The translations under genes were made by a program, and so were the position numbers. From NCBI GenBank assembly GCA_963827785.1, contig CAWHCT010000029.1:1-20809 (forward strand): 20,809 nucleotides of DNA, read 5' to 3'. Under the pieces are notes generated by a model. The model did no database searches. It worked only from the letters and a program-made list of their open reading frames with translations, and was not told where the DNA came from. This stretch comes from Site-B1 sp963827785. GTDB lineage: Bacteria; Bacteroidota; Bacteroidia; Flavobacteriales; Flavobacteriaceae. This document shows, piece by piece, positions 1-7,334 of the stretch (position 1 is its first letter; every line of letters begins with the position of its first letter).

Positions 1-690
1 AACAGTTCCTTTTACACTTGGCATTCCGGTATATTCAATGGAATTATGGTCATCGTGATGCATTTCCATGCTCATTGTAATTTCGCTTTTTTCTCCATAT
101 TCAGGTTCTTTCCAGTTGAACACTCGGGTGGAATATGGACAGGCTGCCATACAGAAACGGCATCCAATACATCGCTCATTATCTATTAGGACAAGACCAT
201 CTCTTCTTTTAAATGTTGCGTCAACAGGGCATACAGTAACACAGGCAGGATGGTCGCAATGCATGCAGGTTGTAGGCATCCAATAAGGAGCCGTATCTTC
301 CTCTTCCTGCATCTTATATACCTTTAACCAGGCATGATCACCGGTTATATAGTGATGTTTATTACAGGCACTTTGGCAGCTTAAGGCATTTTTACATTTA
401 GCAAGGTCAATAACCATAACGTATTTTCTGTTAGGCATGCCTTCTCGCAAATTGTATTTTTTATCGTGGTCTTGTGGGTGCTGTATTTCCATCACCTCAG
501 ATGAATCAACCTCTATAATGGTGCCATCTGTGGTCATGAGTTCCATAGTGTCACCGGAACTTTCAATAGTTTTTGCATTTAGTTTGGATGCAATTTTGGA
601 TAGTCCTATCCCACCTAAAATTGTTGCAATTCCCAATTTAATTCCATTATCAAGAAAATAACGCCTTGATTTACTCTTGTTATCTTCCAT
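1..690 (-). CDS. Tat-exported 4Fe-4S dicluster protein (C-terminus cut by window edge)
   Basis: This is an electron-transfer iron-sulfur subunit, probably periplasmic, of an oxidoreductase whose other subunits lie beyond the left edge. From ATG at 690 there are 230 residues without a stop to base 1. The N-terminus has a twin-arginine signal (SRRYFL at residues 8-13, then a hydrophobic stretch to about 30). Residues 48-66 carry a short motif, ELMTTDGTIIEVDSS, also present in the small Tat protein just upstream. Ferredoxin-type Cys motifs follow: a variant first site (C99, C105, C109), then C142/C145/C150/C154 and C174/C177/C180/C184. The family resembles NrfC/PsrB-like beta subunits. It follows the small Tat gene by 26 bases, so it is probably cotranscribed with the cytochrome and barrel genes upstream. 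The partner catalytic subunit is unknown from this window. Confidence 0.85.
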   Translation of the reverse strand, partial: MEDNKSKSRRYFLDNGIKLGIATILGGIGLSKIASKLNAKTIESSGDTMELMTTDGTIIEVDSSEVMEIQHPQDHDKKYNLREGMPNRKYVMVIDLAKCKNALSCQSACNKHHYITGDHAWLKVYKMQEEEDTAPYWMPTTCMHCDHPACVTVCPVDATFKRRDGLVLIDNERCIGCRFCMAACPYSTRVFNWKEPEYGEKSEITMSMEMHHDDHNSIEYTGMPSVKGTV

Positions 691-716
691 AATGATCGCG
701 AATTAAAATTGTTTAT

Positions 717-998
717 TTACATTTTTCTGCCTAACCAACTAAGAAATGAGGAATTGGATATATTCTTTTTAATGACTTTTGATTTTTTTAAAGTACTGGA
801 TTTCACTTTTACAGCAGTACCATCCGGTTTTAATAAAGTTTCGTACTCTTCGCCATTATCCATTGTTTTTTCTTTGTCAATAGTTTGCTTTGGAACGGTT
901 TCACCAAACCCTAATAAAGGCAGTAAAAAAGTACTTCCTAGAATTGGAAGAAAACCTCTTCTGCTTATTTTCTTCTTGTTTTCTGAAGGATTTGCCAT
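717..998 (-). CDS. Small Tat-exported protein with a segment shared with the adjacent Fe-S protein
   Basis: This is a 93-residue protein of unknown function. I chose ATG at 998 rather than the in-frame ATG at 1025, because from 998 the protein begins MANPSENKKKISRRGFL, a standard Tat signal n-region with the twin Arg at residues 13-14, followed by a hydrophobic core to about residue 32. The mature part holds ETLLKPDGTAVKVKSS (residues 53-68), which matches the first mature segment of the downstream ferredoxin (ELMTTDGTIIEVDSS) in spacing and key residues (E-x-L, DGT, V, SS). The rest is Lys/Ser rich with no Cys or His cofactor motif. It lies between the DUF5777 barrel and the Fe-S protein on the same strand. 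It could be a chaperone-like or structural subunit of the exported Fe-S complex, but that is inference. Confidence 0.6.
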   Translation of the reverse strand: MANPSENKKKISRRGFLPILGSTFLLPLLGFGETVPKQTIDKEKTMDNGEEYETLLKPDGTAVKVKSSTLKKSKVIKKNISNSSFLSWLGRKM

Positions 999-1091
999 AC
1001 TGTTTAAAAAAAAACGATAAAACAAAATAAGTAGGGGATTGTTACTCTCTTGTTTTACCGTTTGGGTTAAAAATGATCTAAGTTAAATTAG

Positions 1092-1949
1092 TTAAAAATT
1101 ATAATTTCTTGTTATATTAAATCCTATTAAATACTGGCCACTTTCGCCGTTAATACCGTTATTTTTTGTGTTATACATGTAATTATCCTGTGGTACAATA
1201 CCCCATAGATTTGTCACAAATACTTGGAAAACGTGTGAAGATGTTCCAAATTCTGCTCCTAAACTGAATCCTGCAGGTACTTCAGTATTATCCTGGTATT
1301 GAGTAAGTGGCTGACTGTAATCAAAAACAATAGCCGTATTTGGGCTAATTTTATATCGACCACCAAAGGCTACAGAATACATATCATTCTTCATAACCTC
1401 ATCAACCTTATTATAGTGTGAAATACTTGGTGCTATTTGCAAAGAAAGTTTGGAATTGAATCTTTTTGCGATGATCAACTGATTAAAAAAAGAATAACGA
1501 TCCTGAATATTCACGAAAAAACCTTTATCTTTTTGTCTGGCGTCTATTACAAAATTGCCATAGTATGAAACGCTAATAGGAATATAGTTTTCTCGTGTTT
1601 GATTTAGGATAGATACCTTCCAGTTAAAATCCTGATAATTTCTAAGTTTAGAGGTTCCAAATCCAAGAGTTAATCTGTCATGGACGGAATAGGCTAATGC
1701 AATACGAATGTTTGCTGCGCCGTAAAAACCTGCCAAATTGTTATCTTCAAAATTAAGCTCTCCAAATCTATGTTGCATCATGACTTCCAGAGTATTCTTG
1801 TTGAACACTACATTGGTTGGGTTGTCTATAAGCCAGGCACCTTCAAAGGCCGGACGCTCCGGTTTATCTTTATCTTTATCCTCGTCTTGAGAAAAGACTG
1901 AAAGAGGTAAAACAAATAAGGCAAGAAGTAATATTTTATAAATTTTCAT
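1092..1949 (-). CDS. DUF5777-family outer-membrane beta-barrel protein
   Basis: This 285-residue protein begins with a Sec signal peptide (MKIYKILLLALFVLPLSVFSQ) followed by an acidic/Lys-rich DEDKDKDK patch. The remainder alternates hydrophobic and polar residues with many aromatic turns and ends in Phe (NYNF), as outer-membrane barrels recognised by the BAM machinery do. The opening of the mature region (about residues 35-70: NPTNVVFNKNTLEVMMQHRFG) is characteristic of the DUF5777 barrel family that I recognise from Bacteroidota cytochrome loci. Its function is not established. It sits 17 bases after the monoheme lipoprotein and before the Tat proteins, which suggests a porin-like partner of the surface cytochromes. 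The family call is from memory of sequence patterns; the electron-conduit role is inference. Confidence 0.75.
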   Translation of the reverse strand: MKIYKILLLALFVLPLSVFSQDEDKDKDKPERPAFEGAWLIDNPTNVVFNKNTLEVMMQHRFGELNFEDNNLAGFYGAANIRIALAYSVHDRLTLGFGTSKLRNYQDFNWKVSILNQTRENYIPISVSYYGNFVIDARQKDKGFFVNIQDRYSFFNQLIIAKRFNSKLSLQIAPSISHYNKVDEVMKNDMYSVAFGGRYKISPNTAIVFDYSQPLTQYQDNTEVPAGFSLGAEFGTSSHVFQVFVTNLWGIVPQDNYMYNTKNNGINGESGQYLIGFNITRNYNF

Positions 1950-1966
1950 ATCTGTTTACTTAATTG

Positions 1967-2317
1967 TTAGTTATTTAGAGCACCACTGTTTATCCATGCT
2001 TCAATACGAGCTAAGTCTGTGGTACTGACATTACCATGACCCCCATTAAGTACTGTGTAAAGTTCACTGTTATCAGCATTACCTTGGGTAACATACTCCG
2101 GAACAAGAGAATTATATGCGTTCTCTGCCCTAAGGTCTGGATCTCTGTTCTCATTATGACATTCAACACAGTTTTGCGCAAATATTGGTTGAATGTCCGC
2201 AGCAAATTCAATTACTGTACCTGGATCAATTTCAACTTCTTCTATTTGGTCGTAATAACAGGAAGTCATACTAAAGGAAAATACAACCAGTATTATAATT
2301 CGGATGAGTTTTTTCAT
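1967..2317 (-). CDS. Monoheme cytochrome c lipoprotein
   Basis: This is a 116-residue lipoprotein with a signal peptide ending in a lipobox (SMTSC, lipidated Cys20), followed by an acidic linker and a small cytochrome c fold (residues about 36-113). The single heme-binding motif is CVECH (residues 50-54). The C-terminal helix DLARIEAWINSGA is typical of the small cytochromes often seen with outer-membrane proteins of Bacteroidota. There is no Met after the heme motif, so the usual Met distal ligand is absent; His94 in GGHGN is the only obvious substitute. The gene lies just before the DUF5777 barrel and about 110 bases after the hexaheme cytochrome, with a strong hairpin between. It probably passes electrons at the inner face of the outer membrane. 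Confidence 0.85.
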   Translation of the reverse strand: MKKLIRIIILVVFSFSMTSCYYDQIEEVEIDPGTVIEFAADIQPIFAQNCVECHNENRDPDLRAENAYNSLVPEYVTQGNADNSELYTVLNGGHGNVSTTDLARIEAWINSGALNN

Positions 2318-2351
2318 TATTGATATTTTTTATTAAATAATCTTACTGGTT

Positions 2352-2388
2352 AAATAAAAGTGCAGACCATATATCTGCACTTTTATTT
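2352..2388 (-). terminator. Strong hairpin between the hexaheme and monoheme cytochrome genes
   Basis: A perfect 15-bp inverted repeat (arms 2352-2366 and 2374-2388, core GTGCAGA/TCTGCAC) has a 7-base loop. On the minus strand it ends in a T-rich arm (TTTTATTT). It follows the hexaheme gene stop by about 40 bases. It may terminate most transcripts there or protect the upstream mRNA 3' end, giving more hexaheme cytochrome than downstream products. I saw no convincing separate promoter for the downstream genes. Confidence 0.65.
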
Positions 2389-2426
2389 TTACAGATCAAT
2401 TTATAATTATCATGTTTAGAAACCTC

Positions 2427-3566
2427 TTAATCACCTAATGCTTCTAGTGAGTTCTTCAATAAAGCTTTTACATATTCAGGGTTATGGACACCCTCACTTT
2501 TATCTTCTAACAGAGTTCTGTAATTCCAGATAGCCTGAGCAACAGGTGCCGGCCATGTTCTGTTACTTACTGTACTACCAGATGAAGTTATTGCTCCTAA
2601 ATTCAATAAGGCAGCCTCCAAGGCAGCATAATCCTCTTCGAAGCCACTGACTTCAAGATTTTCTATGCTTATAGCATGACATTGAGCACATGAATTGTCG
2701 GTTGGAATGAAGGAATGAGCACCATCTCCACCATCAGTAGTTTCTCCCATATGGCATCCAACACAAGACACAGAAGCATGAGCACTGGTTCCTGCCACAG
2801 GATAAGACAATGATCCTGATACTTCAGCACCAAACAAACCAAATACTACTGTAGACTGCGGTCCGTGGTGAGGTCCAAATCTTGAACTTGTTACAGTATA
2901 ATCATCAACTCCATTAGGAACTGCATAAGAATCACGAGGTTGGTGACAATTAACACAGGTATTGCTTAATCCCATATCAATAGTGACAGAAGGATCAATC
3001 AATAAAGTCGCTGGTCTAAAGGCTTGTCTTAGAGCCATGTCGTTTCCATCATTAGCAAAATCAAAACTACTGTGGTTGTTGTGACAGGTTGTACATCTTA
3101 TTTTAGATGAATTATTAAAAGATTCATTAATTATAACTGGTAAACCAAATACTGGAGAATCTGGATCATCTTCAATGACTACAGCACCATTAGAATCCAA
3201 TTCATATTGTGGTGGGCCATAAGTATAATATCCACCTGGTTGAACAAAACCTCTTTCCATGACATCAACATAACCGTCGTTTGAGTGACATTGGGCACAG
3301 GACTCTCTTGAACCGTAATTCCCACCTGTATGCGTACCGAGGTTATGCAGGGATAGCAAAAATGAAGCTTCAACTGCCTCTCTATGACTGTTAGCATGAC
3401 AAGCAACGCACTCGGCCACACCAACTCCATCGACTCCGTTAACCCCGTTAATCCCATCGACTCCGTCGAGGCCTTCAACGTAAATAGGCTTATCACTGGT
3501 ACATTGTAAAAACATAAAACCTGATACTAAAAGGATCAAGTAACTTAATAATTTAACTTTTTTCAT
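2427..3566 (-). CDS. Hexaheme c-type cytochrome lipoprotein with collagen-like linker
   Basis: This 379-residue protein has a lipoprotein signal (FLQC, Cys22), a Gly-X-Y collagen-like stretch at residues 32-49 (GLDGVDGINGVNGVDGVG) and a cytochrome domain with six CXXCH motifs in order: CVACH (53-57), CAQCH (90-94), CTTCH, CVNCH, CVGCH, CAQCH. Many extra His residues could be distal ligands. A C-terminal helical region (about 300-379) lacks hemes. The likely role is a surface or periplasm-facing electron carrier held away from the membrane by the short collagen-like spacer. It is the first gene of the leftward module and has its own Crp/Fnr-type promoter. The multiheme fold is related to cytochromes with ammonia-forming-nitrite-reductase or doubled-CXXCH architecture only in general terms; I cannot assign a substrate. 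Confidence 0.88.
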   Translation of the reverse strand: MKKVKLLSYLILLVSGFMFLQCTSDKPIYVEGLDGVDGINGVNGVDGVGVAECVACHANSHREAVEASFLLSLHNLGTHTGGNYGSRESCAQCHSNDGYVDVMERGFVQPGGYYTYGPPQYELDSNGAVVIEDDPDSPVFGLPVIINESFNNSSKIRCTTCHNNHSSFDFANDGNDMALRQAFRPATLLIDPSVTIDMGLSNTCVNCHQPRDSYAVPNGVDDYTVTSSRFGPHHGPQSTVVFGLFGAEVSGSLSYPVAGTSAHASVSCVGCHMGETTDGGDGAHSFIPTDNSCAQCHAISIENLEVSGFEEDYAALEAALLNLGAITSSGSTVSNRTWPAPVAQAIWNYRTLLEDKSEGVHNPEYVKALLKNSLEALGD

Positions 3567-3597
3567 GATATTATAATTTAATAGAACATTATGGAGG

Positions 3598-3641
3598 TAA
3601 AATTAATTACTAAGAGCAATTAATTTTATGACAATTATCAT
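3598..3641 (-). promoter_or_regulatory. Crp/Fnr-type dyad plus -7 box for the hexaheme cytochrome operon
   Basis: On the minus strand the imperfect dyad ATGATAATTGTCAT (3641-3628, centre 3634.5) is followed by TAATTTTA (3605-3598), matching TAnnTTTG at 7 of 8 positions. The distance from dyad centre to the first T of the box is 29.5 bases, the same as at most of the sulfur gene promoters in this window. The cytochrome start codon (3566) lies about 30 bases downstream. Confidence 0.6.
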
Positions 3642-3745
3642 ATTTTAAAAAAAGTTAAATATTTGAAAGCCAATTAAATAAGCTTTTTTAGAAAATTTCT
3701 GGGGTTATTTTTATGAATTTCACAGTTACTTTTGATACATATGAA

Positions 3746-3761
3746 TGTAATTATTGTTACA
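3746..3761. promoter_or_regulatory. Distal TGTAA-N6-TTACA dyad
   Basis: TGTAATTATTGTTACA resembles the other dyads of the window, but no TAnnTTTG-like box lies at the expected distance on either strand. It is 119 bases upstream of the proximal dyad of the hexaheme cytochrome promoter. It may be a second, distal binding site or a chance palindrome. Confidence 0.3.
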
Positions 3762-3811
3762 TAAATGTCCAAAAGAATTGAAATTGTTTTATACAAAAAA
3801 TCGTAAAATGA

Positions 3812-5185
3812 TTACAAAAGAATTTTTTCTATTTGCAATAATTTTGGGATGGTCACATTCCAGTTATAAGTATCTTTTATTTTAGTCCTAAAAACATCTA
3901 AGGCCGATGTTTCACCATGAATTAAATAGACCATTTCCGGAATATTTTTGATGTTGCCCAGCCATTTAAGTAATTCACCTTGATCGGCATGAGCTGACAG
4001 GCTTTCAAGGTGTTCGACGGTGGCTTTTACAGGATAGTATTTTCCGAAGAATTTTAATTCATGAGCACCTTCTAATAACTGCCTGCCTCTGGTACCTTCT
4101 GCCTGATATCCTATTAATAATACAGTAGTTGATTCTACATCAATCATTTGCTGCAAATACGTTAGAACACGTCCACCGGTAATCATGCCGCTTCCTGCAA
4201 TGACTATTTTTGATAATGGGTTGTCTATAGTTTCCCAGGTCTCCTTATATGACTGAATGATATTCATATGCTTGCACATGGCCTTATATTCGGTATTGGA
4301 TAATTTATGCCATTTTGGGAAATGTTTAAATAATTCCAGAACATTGTTTCCCATTGGACTATCCACGAATATAGGAATGTTAGGAATCTTGTTCTTATTA
4401 TATAGTTTCCAAAGCGTATAAATTAAAGACTGCAAGCGCTCAACTGCAAAACTTGGTATGATCAAATTCCCATTATTGTGTATGGTTTTGTTTATCAATC
4501 TTACCAGAATTTCTTCAACATCCTCTTTTGGATGAAGTTTGTTTCCGTAGGTACTTTCAAGGAACAAAAAATCTGCCCATTCGGGTTTTTTTGGCTCATT
4601 TAATAAATTATCATGTTCTCTTCCAACGTCGCCTGAAAAAACGAATCGTTTTCCGTCAATATCCATTTCTATAAATGTCGCACCCAGAATATGTCCGTTA
4701 TACATAAATCTATAGGCAATATGTTGCGAAAGATTAACCCATTTGTCTTCCATTTCTGGACTAAAAAGGGCAATAGTTCTCTCAGCATCTTTTACCGTAT
4801 ACAAAGGTAAAGCAGGATGATGTTTTGAATAGTTTTCCTTGTTGGCTTTTTCAGCTTCCTCTTCCTGGATCTTGGCACTGTCCATCAAAATAATTTTTGC
4901 TATTTCCAAGGTTGGTGCTGTTCCTATGATCTTTCCGTGAAAACCTTGTTTTACCAATCTTGGCAGGTATCCAACATGATCCAGATGACCATGTGTTAGC
5001 AGAACAATATCAATGGACTCAACATTAACAGGCAGATCTATCCAGTTTTTCTCTCGTAGTTCCTTCAATCCTTGAAATAATCCGCAATCTACAAGGATCT
5101 TTTTATCAAAGGTTTCTATTAAAAACTTTGACCCGGTAACTGTTCCTGCTGCGCCTAAAAAATGGATCTGTAATTCGTTTAACAT
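3812..5185 (-). CDS. Beta-CASP metallo-beta-lactamase RNase (CPSF73-like)
   Basis: This is a 457-residue intact protein. The N-terminal metallo-beta-lactamase fold carries the zinc-binding HGHLDH (residues 65-70), and later motifs of the beta-CASP RNA-processing group are present: LESTYGNKLH (motif A region of the CASP insert), GSGMITGGRVLTYL, SAHADQGELLKWL and a late IHGE. The family contains CPSF73-like RNA endonucleases/exonucleases in bacteria and archaea, so it probably cleaves RNA in the cytoplasm. Its ATG at 5185 lies 6 bases after the stop of the ATP-cone gene, so the two are surely cotranscribed. Homologues of this type in Bacteroidota often sit in stress or low-oxygen gene groups; that is general knowledge, not something the sequence shows. 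Confidence 0.88.
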   Translation of the reverse strand: MLNELQIHFLGAAGTVTGSKFLIETFDKKILVDCGLFQGLKELREKNWIDLPVNVESIDIVLLTHGHLDHVGYLPRLVKQGFHGKIIGTAPTLEIAKIILMDSAKIQEEEAEKANKENYSKHHPALPLYTVKDAERTIALFSPEMEDKWVNLSQHIAYRFMYNGHILGATFIEMDIDGKRFVFSGDVGREHDNLLNEPKKPEWADFLFLESTYGNKLHPKEDVEEILVRLINKTIHNNGNLIIPSFAVERLQSLIYTLWKLYNKNKIPNIPIFVDSPMGNNVLELFKHFPKWHKLSNTEYKAMCKHMNIIQSYKETWETIDNPLSKIVIAGSGMITGGRVLTYLQQMIDVESTTVLLIGYQAEGTRGRQLLEGAHELKFFGKYYPVKATVEHLESLSAHADQGELLKWLGNIKNIPEMVYLIHGETSALDVFRTKIKDTYNWNVTIPKLLQIEKILL

Positions 5186-5191
5186 AAGGAT

Positions 5192-6034
5192 TTACTTGTT
5201 ACAAAGCATTTTAATTTCATTAATGATCCTTTCTTTTCTTGGTTCAGAAACTCCTAAATGATCCAAATAAAAATGATCATCTATCAAATCTCTGCACAAA
5301 ACAACATTTCTATTCAGTAAAAACTGTTTTTCTCTCTTACTAAGTAGTGTAGAAACCGTAACAGGGTAGAGGCCAAGTCGGTCAATCCTGTCCTTTAATC
5401 CATTGCCATTAGGATAGTCCCAACTCAGCAGATACAGTCCGCAGCATTTACCGTAGGCTAATGCATCTTCGGTAAAACGAGTATTTGTGACCACCCAACC
5501 TTCGGTTAGAACAGACCCGTTTTTTGGATTGTTATTCCAGTATTCTCTTACATCTTTGTATCGGGAATTAATATATAATGGAATTTTCACATTGCATTTT
5601 AAACTGGGGTCTCCGTGAAATTTACATTCAATTATAGTAGTTTCTTCATTTTTATGGGCGATAACATCAATTTCATGCGTCACACAAATGCCCTGCAAAT
5701 TGGCATTGACCTCTGTTTCATAACCGGAATATTTTAAAATTTCTCCTATAAACTGCTCAAAAGGAAAACCTGTTGGGCCTAATTCATAAATTGCCTTTTT
5801 TAATTTGTATTTAGAAGCCAGATAGCTTTTTTTCTTTTTAAGTAATGAAAAAGCTCGGTTATAAATTTCTTTAGTTGAAATTCCTTCGTATAATTCATTA
5901 GTAACGATACTTAATATTTTATCAATTGTTTCAGTATCTGCTCCGGTTCGCATTAATGATTGTCTTAATCGATCTATGGAAAATTCAACAATTTCGCCGG
6001 AATTTTTGACAATTCTAATCTTGTCCTTTTTCAT
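5192..6034 (-). CDS. ATP-cone domain fused to a PD-(D/E)XK endonuclease-like domain
   Basis: This 280-residue protein opens with an ATP-cone (about residues 4-90: IRIVKNSGEIVEFSIDRLRQSL and the following helices), the nucleotide-binding module best known as the allosteric domain of ribonucleotide reductase and NrdR. The second half resembles an Mrr-type restriction endonuclease fold: GFPFEQFIGEIL (89-100), then D123 and the IIECKF motif with E136 and K138 forming a D-x(12)-E-x-K catalytic signature. The C-terminal part (about 225-280) has helices including an HhH-like IDRLGLYPV stretch. A nucleotide-sensing nuclease is a reasonable inference. It lies 33 bases after the small frameshifted gene and 6 bases before the beta-CASP RNase gene. 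Confidence 0.8.
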   Translation of the reverse strand: MKKDKIRIVKNSGEIVEFSIDRLRQSLMRTGADTETIDKILSIVTNELYEGISTKEIYNRAFSLLKKKKSYLASKYKLKKAIYELGPTGFPFEQFIGEILKYSGYETEVNANLQGICVTHEIDVIAHKNEETTIIECKFHGDPSLKCNVKIPLYINSRYKDVREYWNNNPKNGSVLTEGWVVTNTRFTEDALAYGKCCGLYLLSWDYPNGNGLKDRIDRLGLYPVTVSTLLSKREKQFLLNRNVVLCRDLIDDHFYLDHLGVSEPRKERIINEIKMLCNK

Positions 6035-6067
6035 GAATGGCTGTTTAAAATGATATTTCTGGATCTT

Positions 6068-6476
6068 TTACAAAATGCTGTAATATTTTTTGATCAGTGC
6101 AACAACCTGATTGCTGGTCATACTATCAGCTTTATTAACATCTTTGACTTTCTCGGCTAGAGGTTTGAATTTTTTCTGCAGATATTTATTCAATTTATCA
6201 TTTGTTCCTGCCGGCCCAAAGATCACTATCTCATCCGAAGTGCTAATTTTATCAGCTACCTCATTAAAATAATTTTGTAGCTGATGCTTTTCCCTCTCCA
6301 GATATTTACTGTCCTGAACAACATCTTGGGGGACCTCCTTTTAACTTGGATCCTGATCCTCCTTTTATATGAAAATCTTCCACATTAGATTTAACCGTTG
6401 TCAAGGTTTCCAGGTTATCTTCCAAATTAACGATCAGTGCTTTCTTTTTGTCTAACCAAACTCCAGTTTTTTTCAT
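6068..6476 (-). pseudogene. Small conserved protein (possible bacterial eRF1-like family), frameshifted in a C run
   Basis: From ATG at 6476 the frame reads MKKTGVWLDKKKALIVNL and on to KGGSGSKLKGG, then stops early. Removing one base from the 5-base C run (plus-strand G run at about 6329-6333) restores an open frame, PQDVVQDSKYLEREKHQL, continuing through EIVIFGPAGTNDKL and KVKDVNKADSMTSNQ to a stop at 6068. The joined protein is about 135 residues. The pattern (an opening 'VWLDKKKA' strand, a mid 'IVIFGPAGTN' strand and a C-terminal 'ADSMTSNQVVALI' helix) resembles small proteins annotated as host-attachment or baeRF/eRF1-domain-like; I hold that assignment loosely. It is first in the operon with the ATP-cone and beta-CASP genes. 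The break is in a homopolymer, so it may be a sequencing error. Confidence 0.65.
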
Positions 6477-6615
6477 GATTACAAAATTTAATATGAACTA
6501 TCTTAAATGTACTTTGAAGATCTTTTTTAAACAATGATATAAATCAGATTAACCTAATTAAAAAAGATTTTGAAGTAGTTTTTATAATTTTATTTCATCC
6601 CTTAAAACAATACCT

Positions 6616-6623
6616 TATATTTA
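6616..6623 (+). promoter_or_regulatory. Possible -7 box of the Crp/Fnr regulator gene
   Basis: TATATTTA matches TAnnTTTG at 7 of 8 positions and lies 20 bases before the ATG at 6644. No Crp/Fnr dyad and no clear TTTG -33 element are visible upstream, so autoregulation is not supported here. Confidence 0.3.
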
Positions 6624-6643
6624 TGCACAGAATAAAAAATTAG

Positions 6644-7276
6644 ATGAAAGAAGAATTAAAACTAAACTACGGCTATCTGTTTGAAGACGAATTACTGGAT
6701 GAAATTAACAGTGTGGGAGTTTATAGAGAGGTTTCTGAAGGTTCAAAACTGATAGAGATAGGCGATTATATTAAGGCGATGCCTTTGCTCATAAGTGGTG
6801 CAATTAAGATTTTAAGGGAAGATGATAAAGGAGATGAACTTATTTTGTATTTTTTAGAAAGAGGTGATACCTGCGCAATGACATTAACATGTTGTTTGGG
6901 AGATACTAAAAGTGAGATACGAGCTGTAGCAGAAACCGATGCAAAACTGGTTATGGTGCCGGTTAAGAAAATGGAGGAGTGGATGAGCAAATATAAAAGT
7001 TGGCAAAATTTTATTCTTGCCAGTTATCATGATAGGATGAGAGAACTTTTAGAAGCTATTGATACCATTGCTTTTTTAAAAATGGATCAACGGTTGTTTA
7101 AATATCTTAAAGATAAGGCTATGGTTAATCATGATGAAGTAATTCAAGTTACCCATCAGGAAATTGCTCATGACCTGCACACTTCACGAGTAGTAATTTC
7201 AAGGTTGCTGAAAACACTTGAAATTGATGGAAAAATTAAACTGAACAGAAATAGCATTAAAGTTCTTCAACTTTAA
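6644..7276 (+). CDS. Crp/Fnr-family transcription regulator with TCAMTLTCC cysteine cluster
   Basis: This 210-residue regulator has an N-terminal cyclic-nucleotide-binding-like beta roll (about 10-120), a long dimerisation helix (about 121-150) and a C-terminal winged helix-turn-helix (about 165-210). The recognition helix is around residues 180-191 (TSRVVISRLLKT), retaining the two Arg positions used by Crp. It lacks the N-terminal Cys set of FNR. Instead it has C77, C83 and C84 in ERGDTCAMTLTCCLGD, in the beta roll where Crp binds cAMP, so it may sense thiol/persulfide or redox state rather than cAMP; that is inference. It sits next to and upstream of the sulfur genes, most of which have matching dyads before them, making it the best candidate for their activator. 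A dyad-bearing promoter lies right after its stop codon. Confidence 0.9.
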   Translation: MKEELKLNYGYLFEDELLDEINSVGVYREVSEGSKLIEIGDYIKAMPLLISGAIKILREDDKGDELILYFLERGDTCAMTLTCCLGDTKSEIRAVAETDAKLVMVPVKKMEEWMSKYKSWQNFILASYHDRMRELLEAIDTIAFLKMDQRLFKYLKDKAMVNHDEVIQVTHQEIAHDLHTSRVVISRLLKTLEIDGKIKLNRNSIKVLQL

Positions 7277-7282
7277 TTTTGG

Positions 7283-7329
7283 ACTGTAACCATTGTTACA
7301 GTTAAATAAATAAATCATACTTACATTTG
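7283..7329 (+). promoter_or_regulatory. Crp/Fnr dyad and perfect -7 box with no ORF behind it
   Basis: ACTGTAAC-CATT-GTTACAGT (7283-7302) is a perfect 8-4-8 inverted repeat centred at 7292.5. TACATTTG (7322-7329) matches TAnnTTTG at 8 of 8. The centre-to-box distance is 29.5 bases. The predicted start is near 7334-7336 and the next strong terminator ends at 7486, so the promoter appears to drive a short non-coding transcript. Confidence 0.65.
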
Positions 7330-7334
7330 TTTTA

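Noticed and set aside
68..1020. Plus-strand ORFs at 68-286, 437-661 and 709-1020
   Set aside because: They are antisense to the Tat Fe-S and small Tat protein genes, whose minus-strand products carry clear signals and Cys motifs; the plus-strand products show none.
5195..5210. TTGTTACAAAG resembling a half-dyad
   Set aside because: It is the last codons of the ATP-cone gene with no matching inverted half and no promoter box.
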